Part shown: piece after piece, positions 38,797 through 46,637 of the stretch
How the letters are laid out: each line of letters starts with the position of its first letter
How positions within the stretch are numbered: position 1 is the first letter of the stretch
NCBI RefSeq assembly: GCF_900110765.1
Contig: NZ_FOEO01000002.1
Location: 124,001 to 188,000 of the forward strand
DNA from: Pseudomonas sp. NFACC02
Lineage (GTDB): Bacteria; Pseudomonadota; Gammaproteobacteria; Pseudomonadales; Pseudomonadaceae
Length of the DNA: 64,000 nt
Direction: 5' to 3'
Program-made: the position numbers and the translations under genes
Notes under the pieces: generated by a model
The model's input: only the letters and a program-made list of their open reading frames with translations
Told to the model about the DNA's origin: nothing
Databases searched by the model: none

Positions 38797-40125
38797 TCAA
38801 CGCGCCAGTTTCAGCGCTACACGCTCTTGGGCCTGGGCCGGTCGGCTGGAACAAGGGTGTTCGTACTCGGCGAAGATCGACTCCACCACTTCCTGCGACC
38901 GCACGGCCAGGACCGACAGCAGCGTGTCGCTCAGGCCATGGCTGTCCTCGCAGCAGCCCTGCAGGAAGATGCCCGCCTCGCTGCCTGCATTCAGCGGCAG
39001 GCGATAGTGACGGTCGACGGTTGTCCCCTGAATGTAGGGCTGTACCCCTGCCAGCAACTCGAGGTGATAGTCGCGGCGATAGCCGGTGGCCAACACCACG
39101 ATGTCGAACGTGTCGCCGCGCATCGGGTCATGAGGCGCATCGCGCAGGAACAGTTCGATGCCACCCGCACTGACTTCGGCATGCACCACTTCGCGGTTGG
39201 TCAGTAACCGGTGACGCTGCTCGCCGCGCACTTTCTGCTGGTACAGGCGCTGGAAGATGGTTTCGATCAGGTCGGTATCCACCACCGAGTAGTTGGTGTT
39301 GCGGAACTCGGCGAACAATGCGTCGCGACGCTCTTCGCTGTGATTGAAGATCGTGTCCGTGAACGACGGGTTGAAGATCTGATTGACGAACGGGCTGTCA
39401 TCGGACGGCTTCAACGCGCTGCCGCGAATCACCAGGCTGGCCTCGACGTTGTCGAACCGGCTGGCGAGGTCTTCGAAAATTTCCGCCGCGCTCTGACCAC
39501 CGCCGACCACCGCGACGCGCACGGGACCCGGGCGATTGGCCAGCAAACGCTCGATGCCGCCACGATACCCTGCCGAGTGCAGTACGCGGGGATCGTCGAT
39601 GCCGTCAAAAGCCGTTGGCACTTGCGGAACGCCGCCGATGCCGAACACCAGATTGCGCGCACGACGACGGGAAACACCGCCGCCCGGACCCCGGGACAGG
39701 ACGTCCACCGCGACGAAACGGCCCTCCTGGAAATGCGGTTCGACCGAGATGACTTCCTCACCGTAATGCGCTTGCTCGTTGAAGTGCGAAGCGGCCCAGG
39801 TCAGGTAATCGGTGTACTCCTCGCGGGTCGGGAAGAACGTCTTGAGGTTGATGAAGTCCTGCAGACGCCCGCGTTCCTTCAGGTAATTGACAAAGGTGAA
39901 ACGGCTCGCCGGGTTGCGCAGCGTCACCAGATCCTTGAGGAAGGAAATCTGCATGGTGGACCCATCGATCAGCATGCCTTCGTGCCAGTTGAATGCAGGT
40001 TTCTTTTCGAGGAAGCACACCTGGGGCGCCAGACCGTTGCGCAGTGCATGCTCCTGGGTGGCGATGGCAAGAGCCAGATTCGACGGGCCGAAACCAATGC
40101 CGATGTAGTCGTAGACGAGTTCCAT
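38797..40125 (-). CDS. PvdA-like L-ornithine N5-monooxygenase
   Basis: A 442-residue flavin-dependent N-hydroxylating monooxygenase that converts L-ornithine to N5-hydroxyornithine using NADPH and O2. FAD site GIGFGPSNLALA at the N-terminus, the substrate-proximal segment MQISFLKDLVTLRNPASRFTF, NADPH site VAVVGGGQSAAEIF in the middle, and the conserved ATGYRRDYH and DTLLSVLAVRSQEV near the C-terminus. It makes the hydroxamate precursor that the PvdF-like enzyme formylates and that the two ornithine-type modules should use. It has its own promoter with both an iron-sigma box and a Fur box. Confidence 0.95.
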   Translation of the reverse strand: MELVYDYIGIGFGPSNLALAIATQEHALRNGLAPQVCFLEKKPAFNWHEGMLIDGSTMQISFLKDLVTLRNPASRFTFVNYLKERGRLQDFINLKTFFPTREEYTDYLTWAASHFNEQAHYGEEVISVEPHFQEGRFVAVDVLSRGPGGGVSRRRARNLVFGIGGVPQVPTAFDGIDDPRVLHSAGYRGGIERLLANRPGPVRVAVVGGGQSAAEIFEDLASRFDNVEASLVIRGSALKPSDDSPFVNQIFNPSFTDTIFNHSEERRDALFAEFRNTNYSVVDTDLIETIFQRLYQQKVRGEQRHRLLTNREVVHAEVSAGGIELFLRDAPHDPMRGDTFDIVVLATGYRRDYHLELLAGVQPYIQGTTVDRHYRLPLNAGSEAGIFLQGCCEDSHGLSDTLLSVLAVRSQEVVESIFAEYEHPCSSRPAQAQERVALKLAR

Positions 40126-40214
40126 GCTTCCCTCTCGTTAGGAGCGATGCGCGTGAGCACCAGCGAGTGTGTGACCGTTGTCACAAACGCTTGGCACCGC
40201 TCACACGCACCATG

Positions 40215-40239
40215 AATGATTAAGAGTGATTATCATTAC
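40215..40239 (-). promoter_or_regulatory. Fur box before the ornithine hydroxylase gene
   Basis: The minus strand reads GTAATGATAATCACTCTTAATCATT. The first half is a near-perfect Fur half-site array (AATGATAATCA). It sits just downstream of the CGTC of the sigma-type promoter, so Fur-Fe would block transcription start directly. Confidence 0.75.
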
Positions 40240-40242
40240 AAA

Positions 40243-40267
40243 GACGCCTGAGCCTTCCGGCTGTTTA
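40243..40267 (-). promoter_or_regulatory. PvdS-type iron-starvation promoter before the hydroxylase gene
   Basis: The minus strand reads TAAAC, 16 bases, CGTC, then TTTG. This closely matches the PvdS box (TAAAT-N16/17-CGT) and shares spacing and flanking bases with the box upstream of mbtH. The likely reader is the ECF sigma factor encoded at the end of the locus. Confidence 0.68.
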
Positions 40268-40289
40268 GTCGTCGGCGATGAAAAACTGA

Positions 40290-41981
40290 CTAAACCTTTA
40301 CGCTTCTCATCGGATACGCACCGCCAATCTCTTCCACCGCATCACGGCTGGCGTTGTCGCGACGATCACCCTGCAATTCGCTGAGTTGACCGGATTCCAT
40401 CTTCACCAGACGGTCGGCAAGATCGAAGTACTGGTCGTCGTGACTGATGGCGAACACGGTGATGCCGGCTTTCTTGAACATCGGCAGCAGCTCGCGATAG
40501 AAAAAACGGCGGAACAGCGGGTCCTGATCGGCGGCCCACTCGTCCAGCAGCAGAATGTCGCGCTGCTCAAGCAGCGCCAGCAGCAACGCCAGACGCTTGC
40601 GTTGCCCTTGGGAGAAACGCGTATCGAGCAGATGGCCGTTGCCGATCTGCACCTTGTGCTTCATGTGCAACTGGTCGAGCCAATGGTCGATGTGCGCGGC
40701 CTCGGCGTCTTGGCCGTCGCCGCCCAGCAACTGGGAGAACAGGTGAAAATCGGTGAACACGCTGGCGAACAGGTGACGATAAGCGAGCCAGTCACCCGAG
40801 CCGATGACCTGGCCGTCGATCAGGATCGAACCCGCTGACGGGCGGTACAGTCCGCTGAGCAGCCGCGCAAGGCTGGATTTGCCGCTGCCGTTACCCCCCA
40901 TCAGGAACACGGTTTCGCCACGACGCAGGGTCAGATTGACCGGGCCGACGTCGAAACCGGGCTCATCACCCTGTGCCGGGTAGTGATACTCAACGTCGCG
41001 CAGCTCCAGGGTCTGCCAGTGGCCGACGATGTGGCTGGGGGCGACCTCGAAACTGTCGTGGTGTTCGGCGAGCGCCAGCGATTCGACCTTGTCCAGCGCC
41101 ACGCGGCCGGAGATCTGCGCCGGGATGGCGGCCACTGCGAGCACCAGCGGCGTGCGCATGAACAGCACGGTCAGCGCGTAGGTCGCGGCCACTTCGGTGG
41201 GGGCCCAGCCCAGACCGTTCGCCAGATAGAACGCCAGGCCGATGGTGCCCAGCACCATGATGTTCGCCCAGTTGCTGGCCAGCCCGTGATACCGGTCGGC
41301 GAGCGTGAAGTGTTCGCGATAACGCTGCGCTGCCACGTCGAAGGTTTCTTCGTAGAGACGACGGGCGCGGTCGCGATTCAGGGTCAGTTCCTTGCGCCCG
41401 TCGATCACACCCTGATAGCTCTGGTACAGCGTGTCCTCGGACTCGCGCAACGCACGGATGTGCGCATTGAGCTTGCCCACCAGCAACCAGCCAACGCCCA
41501 GCGTGAAGGCCATCCAGCACAGCGTGGTGACGAACAGCGACGGCGATAACCACGCCAGATAACTGAAAGAGGCGACGCTGAGCACTGTGCCGTAGATCAG
41601 GTCCGGCAACTGCACGAACGCCATGGTCACGGCCCGAATATCGCTCGACAGGCTGGCGAAAATTTTAGCGCCACCGATGGATTCGATACGTTCGATGTTG
41701 GTGTCCAGCAGGCGTTTGACCATCACCCGGCGCAGGCCGTAAACGAAGCGATGGCCCAGCGCTGTCAACGACAGCGACGCCCCGGACGCCAGCGCCAGCA
41801 ACAGCACCAGCATCAAGCCGAACTGCCACAATGCGGTGCCCAGACCGTCGTGGGTGCTGATCATGCGCTGGTTGACGAAGGCAATCACGCCCACGCTCAA
41901 CAGGCCGCTGCTGATGCTCAGCAGCAGGACCATCGCGAGTGGCCAGCGGTATTGCTGGAAGACCAGACGAACTAATTTCAT
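40290..41981 (-). CDS. PvdE-like siderophore-peptide ABC exporter
   Basis: A 563-residue fused permease-ATPase of the cyclic peptide/siderophore export family. The N-terminal half has about six membrane spans (for example WPLAMVLLLSISSGLLSVGV and IMVLGTIGLAFYLANGLGW). The C-terminal half has Walker A GGNGSGKSSL, signature FSQGQRKRL, Walker B ILLLDEWAADQDP and the switch His in FAISHDDQ. PvdE moves acylated ferribactin into the periplasm; this homologue probably moves the lipopeptide siderophore across the inner membrane. It lies 51 bases downstream of the sigma gene and is probably co-transcribed with it. No outer-membrane efflux partner is present in the window. Confidence 0.92.
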   Translation of the reverse strand: MKLVRLVFQQYRWPLAMVLLLSISSGLLSVGVIAFVNQRMISTHDGLGTALWQFGLMLVLLLALASGASLSLTALGHRFVYGLRRVMVKRLLDTNIERIESIGGAKIFASLSSDIRAVTMAFVQLPDLIYGTVLSVASFSYLAWLSPSLFVTTLCWMAFTLGVGWLLVGKLNAHIRALRESEDTLYQSYQGVIDGRKELTLNRDRARRLYEETFDVAAQRYREHFTLADRYHGLASNWANIMVLGTIGLAFYLANGLGWAPTEVAATYALTVLFMRTPLVLAVAAIPAQISGRVALDKVESLALAEHHDSFEVAPSHIVGHWQTLELRDVEYHYPAQGDEPGFDVGPVNLTLRRGETVFLMGGNGSGKSSLARLLSGLYRPSAGSILIDGQVIGSGDWLAYRHLFASVFTDFHLFSQLLGGDGQDAEAAHIDHWLDQLHMKHKVQIGNGHLLDTRFSQGQRKRLALLLALLEQRDILLLDEWAADQDPLFRRFFYRELLPMFKKAGITVFAISHDDQYFDLADRLVKMESGQLSELQGDRRDNASRDAVEEIGGAYPMRSVKV

Positions 41982-42032
41982 GGATGACTCCGGGCAGTGG
42001 AAGCAGAAAACATAAGGGTGAATCGACGACGC

Positions 42033-42614
42033 CTAGATCTCGCCCAGCCGCGCGCGACAGTGAGACAGGGTGTCGCGCAGAAGGAAGTTGACCATCGTCG
42101 GAGAAGTCCCGATGACCTTGGCAACGTCGCGCTGGGTGTAGCCCTGAATCTGGCTGAGGTTGAACACGATGCGCATGCGCTTGGGCAGCTCGTTGAGGGC
42201 ACCGACCAGTTGGTTGAGCGACTCGCGTCCGGCCAGAACGCGTTCAGGCGAGACCTCGAAGCGTGGCTGCTCGTCCAGCTCGATTTCAGCGCCATGGTTG
42301 CGCTCGAGGCGTTGGCGACGCAGACGGTCGATGGCGAGGTTACGCACCACCCGAAACATGTAGCGGGCCGGTTCGGTGGAAGCCAGGTCGCTTTCGAGCA
42401 TTTTCACGAATGCGTCCTGCACCACATCTTCGGCGCGGGCACGACAGCCAAGGAATTTTGCAGCCAGACGCAGCAGCCCTTCCCGATGGGTGTTATAGGT
42501 CCCCATCAGCGCGTCCAGACGAGGATCAATCGATACGCAAGACCCGCTCAGGCAGGCGGAGCGAAGCCGTGTCGGCTGGCTCATTGCAGGACGAAAATCC
42601 ATCTTGTTCGACAT
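42033..42614 (-). CDS. PvdS-like ECF sigma factor for siderophore synthesis
   Basis: A 193-residue ECF sigma factor of the iron-starvation (PvdS/PbrA/OrbS-like) group. Region 2 contains GCRARAEDVVQDAFVKMLE and FRVVRNLAIDRLRRQ; region 4 contains LPKRMRIVFNLSQIQGYTQ and RDVAKVIGTSPTMVNFLLRD. The N-terminal 30 residues vary, and starts at later ATGs (42602 or 42584) are possible. A Fur box directly upstream means that it is made only in low iron; it should then drive the mbtH and hydroxylase promoters. No anti-sigma gene is present in the window. Confidence 0.92.
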   Translation of the reverse strand: MSNKMDFRPAMSQPTRLRSACLSGSCVSIDPRLDALMGTYNTHREGLLRLAAKFLGCRARAEDVVQDAFVKMLESDLASTEPARYMFRVVRNLAIDRLRRQRLERNHGAEIELDEQPRFEVSPERVLAGRESLNQLVGALNELPKRMRIVFNLSQIQGYTQRDVAKVIGTSPTMVNFLLRDTLSHCRARLGEI

Positions 42615-42647
42615 CCCTGGTTACGAAGGAACGCGAAGCATAACGCA

Positions 42648-42668
42648 AACAATTCTCATTGCAATGTG
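42648..42668 (-). promoter_or_regulatory. Fur box before the ECF sigma gene
   Basis: The minus strand reads TTGCAATGAGAATTGTTTGCG, with the core AATGAGAATT characteristic of Pseudomonas Fur boxes. It lies about 35-55 bases before the sigma gene start, where Fur-Fe would repress the top regulator of the locus. Confidence 0.78.
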
Positions 42669-42945
42669 AGAAATTTTACCGATTGGTGAAACTTTCGATA
42701 TAAGGGCGGGGTCGGTTACAGCCCAAAGGGATGGCGGCGCAATGATGGCTGAAGCGCTATAACCCACTGATTTACAAGCCTGCAATCAGCCGGCACGGTA
42801 TTGCAGCAGCAAGTAAATGGAGGCTGGGGGACGGTTGTTTCTGGTCAGAAAAATGTGTCGGCGCTGACGCGCACCAGCGCCGGACTGCGATCGACTTCGC
42901 ATTATTGGCGTCCGCGCGGGTACCACGCGGGACGTCGAAGATCGG

Positions 42946-43524
42946 TCACCGCATCAAACGCAACTCCAGATACTGCAGCAGCATGATGGTTTTGCCATCT
43001 GCGATTTCACCGCTTTCGACCATGGCGATGGCGGCTTCGAAACTCAATTCCAGAACCTCGATGTCCTCGCCTTCCTCCTCCAGCCCACCGCCATCGCTGA
43101 CGCGGTCGGCGGGTTGATATTCGCCCACGAAAAAGTGAATGCGCTCGGTGACCGAACCGGGGCTCATGAACGCATCGAAGATTTTCTTCACCGACCGGAC
43201 GACGTACCCGGTTTCCTCTTCCGCCTCCAGGCGAATGCGCGCTTCCGGGCTCGCGTTGTCGAGCAAACCGGCGGCGGCCTCGATCAGGTAACCGCTGTGG
43301 CCATTGAGGAATGCCGGCATTCGAAACTGGCGGGTGAGCACGACGGTACGGCGCTCCAGGTTGTACAGCAGAATGGTCGCCCCATTGCCACGGTCGTACA
43401 CCTCACGGGTCTGCGACTGCCAACCGCCGTCGCGGCGTTGCAGCTCGAAGCTGTATTTCTTCAGCACGTACCAGTTGTCCGAAAGGGTTTGTTCGTCGGT
43501 GATGCGGATCGGTGTGGAGGGCAT
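42946..43524 (-). CDS. NudK-like Nudix hydrolase (GDP-mannose pyrophosphatase type)
   Basis: A 192-residue Nudix hydrolase. Its Nudix box ([22 protein letters not shown]) has the same length and layout as E. coli NudK, with the catalytic EEETG; the usual Glu after DN is Ser here. The N-terminal segments [20 protein letters not shown] and [17 protein letters not shown] also match that family, which splits GDP-mannose and related sugar nucleotides. It stands alone between the siderophore locus and a repeat-rich gap and has no clear role in siderophore synthesis. Confidence 0.85.
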   Translation of the reverse strand: MPSTPIRITDEQTLSDNWYVLKKYSFELQRRDGGWQSQTREVYDRGNGATILLYNLERRTVVLTRQFRMPAFLNGHSGYLIEAAAGLLDNASPEARIRLEAEEETGYVVRSVKKIFDAFMSPGSVTERIHFFVGEYQPADRVSDGGGLEEEGEDIEVLELSFEAAIAMVESGEIADGKTIMLLQYLELRLMR

Positions 43525-43640
43525 GGGAGTCCTTTTTGCGCAGGGGCATCGATGCAGTGCAAAGTCCCGAATACCCTATCAGCCCCGGCCCTGACGGGCG
43601 AGTCTGTGATGTGGGATCAGGCATACCACTCCGGAATGTG

Positions 43641-43816
43641 CTGCCGCTGCGCGCCAGATCGCGAGCAAGCTCACTCCCACAGTATCAGCGTCGTCCACAC
43701 ATCCTCGAAACGACCGGGACCCTGTAGGAGCCGTCCGAGGTTACGAGGGCCGCGAATGCGGTGGGTCAGTCACTGTGGATGTTGCTGACTACCGCGTTCG
43801 CCAGCAAGCCAGCTTG
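43641..43816. repeat. REP elements right of the siderophore locus
   Basis: A single REP end (GATCGCGAGCAAGCTCACTCCCACAG at 43657-43682 in two parts) is followed by a second unit starting CTGTAGGAGCCGTCC and ending CGTTCGCCAGCAAGCCAGCTTG. Both belong to the extended family of Pseudomonas REP palindromes. No gene is visible in this stretch. Confidence 0.65.
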
Positions 43817-43916
43817 TATGGTGCGCATTTCCACTATTTGGGGTGACGCTGATGGTGTGGTTTGTCCTAACGGCCAAACTGTTCCGCCTTCGGCGGGTTA
43901 CTTGAAAGGACCCCCC

Positions 43917-44131
43917 TCTTTGTTTCAAGAGGCAGCCAAGTGTCCTAGCTCCTGGCTTGGCCCTCCTGCGTCGGGTACCCGCACTCCGACGACGCTCCGT
44001 GGGCCCGCGCCGAACGGGCATCCATGCCCTGACGGCGCTCTCGCGGCATCCATGCCGCTCGGCCCCCCGCGTCGCCTGCGTTTGGCCTGCACCCAAGTCG
44101 CGCTTTGTGGTGTCTGGCCTGCTGCGGTATG
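43917..44131 (-). repeat. Dispersed ~210 bp repeat, right copy (inverted)
   Basis: Reverse complement of the element at about 8191-8400, sharing long identical runs such as GGGCATCCATGCCCTGACGG and CCGCACTCCGACGACGCTCC. The two copies face each other across the receptor, NRPS, hydroxylase, exporter and sigma genes. It lies in the 886-base gap between the Nudix gene and the OPT transporter, which otherwise holds only REP elements. Confidence 0.8.
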
Positions 44132-44200
44132 AAGATCAAAAGCCAGAGCGCGCTTTGCGCTGTTTAGATTCAACACCGAAATCGTTGAATAAACATAAAA

Positions 44201-44293
44201 CCGGTGGGAGTCAGCTTGCTGACGAATGCGGTGGGTCATTCACCATCAATGTCGCCGCCCGATCACCTTCGCCAGCAAACCGGCTCACACGGA
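44201..44293. repeat. REPIN-like repeat before the OPT transporter
   Basis: Starts GGTGGGAGTCAGCTTGCTGA and ends CCTTCGCCAGCAAACCGGCTC, two REP-like palindromes in inverted order. The first half is almost identical to the repeat at 46522. Confidence 0.6.
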
Positions 44294-44410
44294 TTCCTGA
44301 TCAACCCTTGCCCCCGAATAGCCCCTTATCGCCTCGCTCACGCTGAACCTTCCGGACGGACAGGGCTCATTTGTTCAGAACTTGCCTTTCCTTCCTGCGC
44401 AGGATTTGCC

Positions 44411-46156
44411 ATGGGCCGTTACGCCGACACGCTCTCGTCCACTGTCCGTATCGAACGCGAACTCAGCCTGCGCGCGGTGTTGACCGGTGCCGTGCTGGGC
44501 ATTCTGTTGACGCCGTCGAACGTGTACGCGGGGCTGAAAATCGGCTGGTCGTTCAACATGTCGATCATCGCGCTGCTGGTGGGATTCGGCGTCTGGCAGA
44601 GCCTGGCCCGGCGTAATGCGCATCAACCTGCGTGGACGTTGCACGAGAGCAACATCAACCAGACCGTGGCTTCGGCGGCTGCGTCGATCATTTCTGGAGG
44701 CCTGGTCGCGCCCATTCCCGCCTATACGCTGCTGACCGGCCAGCAACTGGACCCGATACCGATGATGGCCTGGGTGTTTTCGGTGAGTTTTCTCGGTATC
44801 TGGATCGCCTGGTATTTGCGCCCTGCCCTGCTTAACGATCACGGCCTGACATTTCCCGAGGGCATGGCGACGCTGGAAACCCTGCAGCATATCTACCACC
44901 ACGGAAAAGAAGCGGTAGCAAGGATCAAGGTGCTGTTTAGCGCCGCTCTGCTGTCCGGCGCTGTGAAATGGATCGACGGCTTCGTCTGGGCCATCCCGCG
45001 CTGGGCGCCCACCGCGCAACTGGAGCGCCTGACCTTCACGCTGGACCCGTCACTGCTGCTGATCGGTTTTGGCGGCATTATCGGCATTCGGGTTGGACTG
45101 ACCCTGTTACTGGGTGCGCTGCTGGCATGGGGCGGCCTGGCACCCTGGTTGATCGATCAGGGCTGGGTGATGCTTGCCCGCGATGCCACCGGTCCGCAAT
45201 TCGCCAAACTGGTGGAATGGTTACTGTGGCCGGGCGTGAGCCTGATGGTCTGTTCGACACTGACGGCCTTGGGCGTCCGCCTGTTTCAAACGCCCAAAAA
45301 GACCACGGCCAGTCGAACGCCCCGTGCCCGCGCACCTTTCTCGCCGGGGCCTGCGATAGGCCTGGTCGTGTCCATCGCTCTGGTCGTGGGGTTACAAGCG
45401 GTGTTGTTCGGCATCAATCTGTGGATGGCGCTGTTGAGCATTCCTTTGGCGATCTGCCTGGCGGTTGTTGCCGCGCGGGTCGTCGGCGCCACCGGCATTG
45501 CCCCGATTGGTGCAATCGGCAAGCTCTCGCAACTGACCTTTGGCCTGATAGCGCCGGGCCAGGTGCCCATCAATCTGATGAGCGCCAACACGGCAGGCGG
45601 CGCGGCCGGGCAATCCACCGACCTGATGAACGATTTCAAGGTCGGACTGGCGATCGGTGCAACGCCGAAAAAACAGGTGATCGCCCAATGCATCGGGATT
45701 TTCATTGGCAGCATGGTCGGGGTCGCGGTGTACCTGGCGCTGATTCCGGACCCACAGCACATGTTGCTCACCGAACAATGGCCCGCCCCCGCCGTCGCGA
45801 CCTGGAAAGCAGTTGCCGAGACACTGACCCACGGACTGGAGTCGCTGTCGCCACAGATTCGCTGGGCAATTTTCATCGGCGCATTCTTCGGCGTGCTGTT
45901 GGGTGCGCTGGACAGTCTGTTGCCCCAACGCTTGGCGCGCTGGTTGCCAAGCACTGCCGCGCTCGGGCTGGCGTTCGTGCTGCCCGCCTCTACATCGCTG
46001 ATGATGGGACTGGGCGCCGTACTCACCTGGATTGTCAGCCGCCGCTGGCCCAGTGTGACCGAGCGCTTCGCGATCACCGCAGCCGCAGGGTTGATTGCGG
46101 GCGAGAGCATCACCGGCGTCGGGGCATCGTTCTGGGAAATGTTCAGACATCTGTAG
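44411..46156 (+). CDS. OPT-family oligopeptide/metallophore transporter
   Basis: A 581-residue polytopic membrane protein of the OPT family. Start chosen at MGRYADTL with an AGGAT site 5 bases upstream. The signature regions are LTGAVLGILLTPSNVYAGLKIGWSFN near the N-terminus, GGLVAPIPAYTLL, LTFPEGMATLETLQ, and ISGNMSA-like LMSANTAGGAAGQSTDLMNDFK in the C-terminal half. About 14-16 hydrophobic segments are visible. Family members import peptides or metal-chelate complexes by proton symport. The substrate is unknown; it stands alone on the plus strand next to the siderophore locus, and the repeats between argue against a shared transcript. Confidence 0.88.
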   Translation: MGRYADTLSSTVRIERELSLRAVLTGAVLGILLTPSNVYAGLKIGWSFNMSIIALLVGFGVWQSLARRNAHQPAWTLHESNINQTVASAAASIISGGLVAPIPAYTLLTGQQLDPIPMMAWVFSVSFLGIWIAWYLRPALLNDHGLTFPEGMATLETLQHIYHHGKEAVARIKVLFSAALLSGAVKWIDGFVWAIPRWAPTAQLERLTFTLDPSLLLIGFGGIIGIRVGLTLLLGALLAWGGLAPWLIDQGWVMLARDATGPQFAKLVEWLLWPGVSLMVCSTLTALGVRLFQTPKKTTASRTPRARAPFSPGPAIGLVVSIALVVGLQAVLFGINLWMALLSIPLAICLAVVAARVVGATGIAPIGAIGKLSQLTFGLIAPGQVPINLMSANTAGGAAGQSTDLMNDFKVGLAIGATPKKQVIAQCIGIFIGSMVGVAVYLALIPDPQHMLLTEQWPAPAVATWKAVAETLTHGLESLSPQIRWAIFIGAFFGVLLGALDSLLPQRLARWLPSTAALGLAFVLPASTSLMMGLGAVLTWIVSRRWPSVTERFAITAAAGLIAGESITGVGASFWEMFRHL

Positions 46157-46316
46157 GGGGCAGCGCCGCGTAACGGCCCTAACACAAAGATTCCCGGCAT
46201 TTCAAAGGCTCGGACTATTGTTTGTATCGATAGCCAACATACGAAAGAACGCCGTTCATTTTGTGCCCGCAGACCGGGATCATGGCGACATTGACTACCC
46301 GAACAAGGATTTTCCG

Positions 46317-46394
46317 ATGTCCATCAACATGTCCATTCTGCTGATGCTGATCGTCTCGTTTTCCATCGCACTCGCTGGCGTGGGTCATTTTTGA
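46317..46394 (+). CDS. Possible 25-residue membrane peptide
   Basis: A short open frame encoding MSINMSILLMLIVSFSIALAGVGHF, with a good AAGGA site 8 bases before the ATG. Almost the whole peptide is one hydrophobic helix. It is 160 bases downstream of the OPT gene on the same strand. No family is recognised; support is the ribosome site, the membrane helix and a clean stop codon. Confidence 0.4.
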   Translation: MSINMSILLMLIVSFSIALAGVGHF

Positions 46395-46521
46395 TCCGGT
46401 GTGAATGAATTCATCCATTCAAACGAACTCGTAACCTCGGACGTCTCCCACAGGAAGGTGTGGTGTTTCTGGAACGGGTCGCAGGCGAGTCCAGGTACAG
46501 GCTTCGTGTGGACCTAATAAC

Positions 46522-46610
46522 TGTGGGAGTCAGCTTGCTGACGAATGCGGTCTGTCCTTCACCCTCGATGTATCTGACCCAGCGCATTCGCGAGCAAGCT
46601 CGCTCCCACC
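46522..46610. repeat. REPIN-like repeat between small peptide and aldose dehydrogenase
   Basis: Inverted REP ends TGTGGGAGTCAGCTTGCTGA and TTCGCGAGCAAGCTCGCTCC flank a short core. It lies between convergent transcription units. Confidence 0.75.
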
Positions 46611-46637
46611 GTTCGTGCATGGCGTCAGCGTGACGCT

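Noticed and set aside
4636-42614. Pyoverdine biosynthesis locus
   Set aside because: Many genes resemble pvd genes, but there is no Glu-Tyr-Dab chromophore module set, and no pvdQ, pvdN, pvdO, pvdP or TonB receptor with signalling domain. The first synthetase has Asp and Dab modules instead.
44411-46156. OPT transporter as the inner-membrane importer of the siderophore
   Set aside because: It is on the other strand, separated by repeats, with no Fur box or sigma-type promoter in view. Proximity alone does not support the link.
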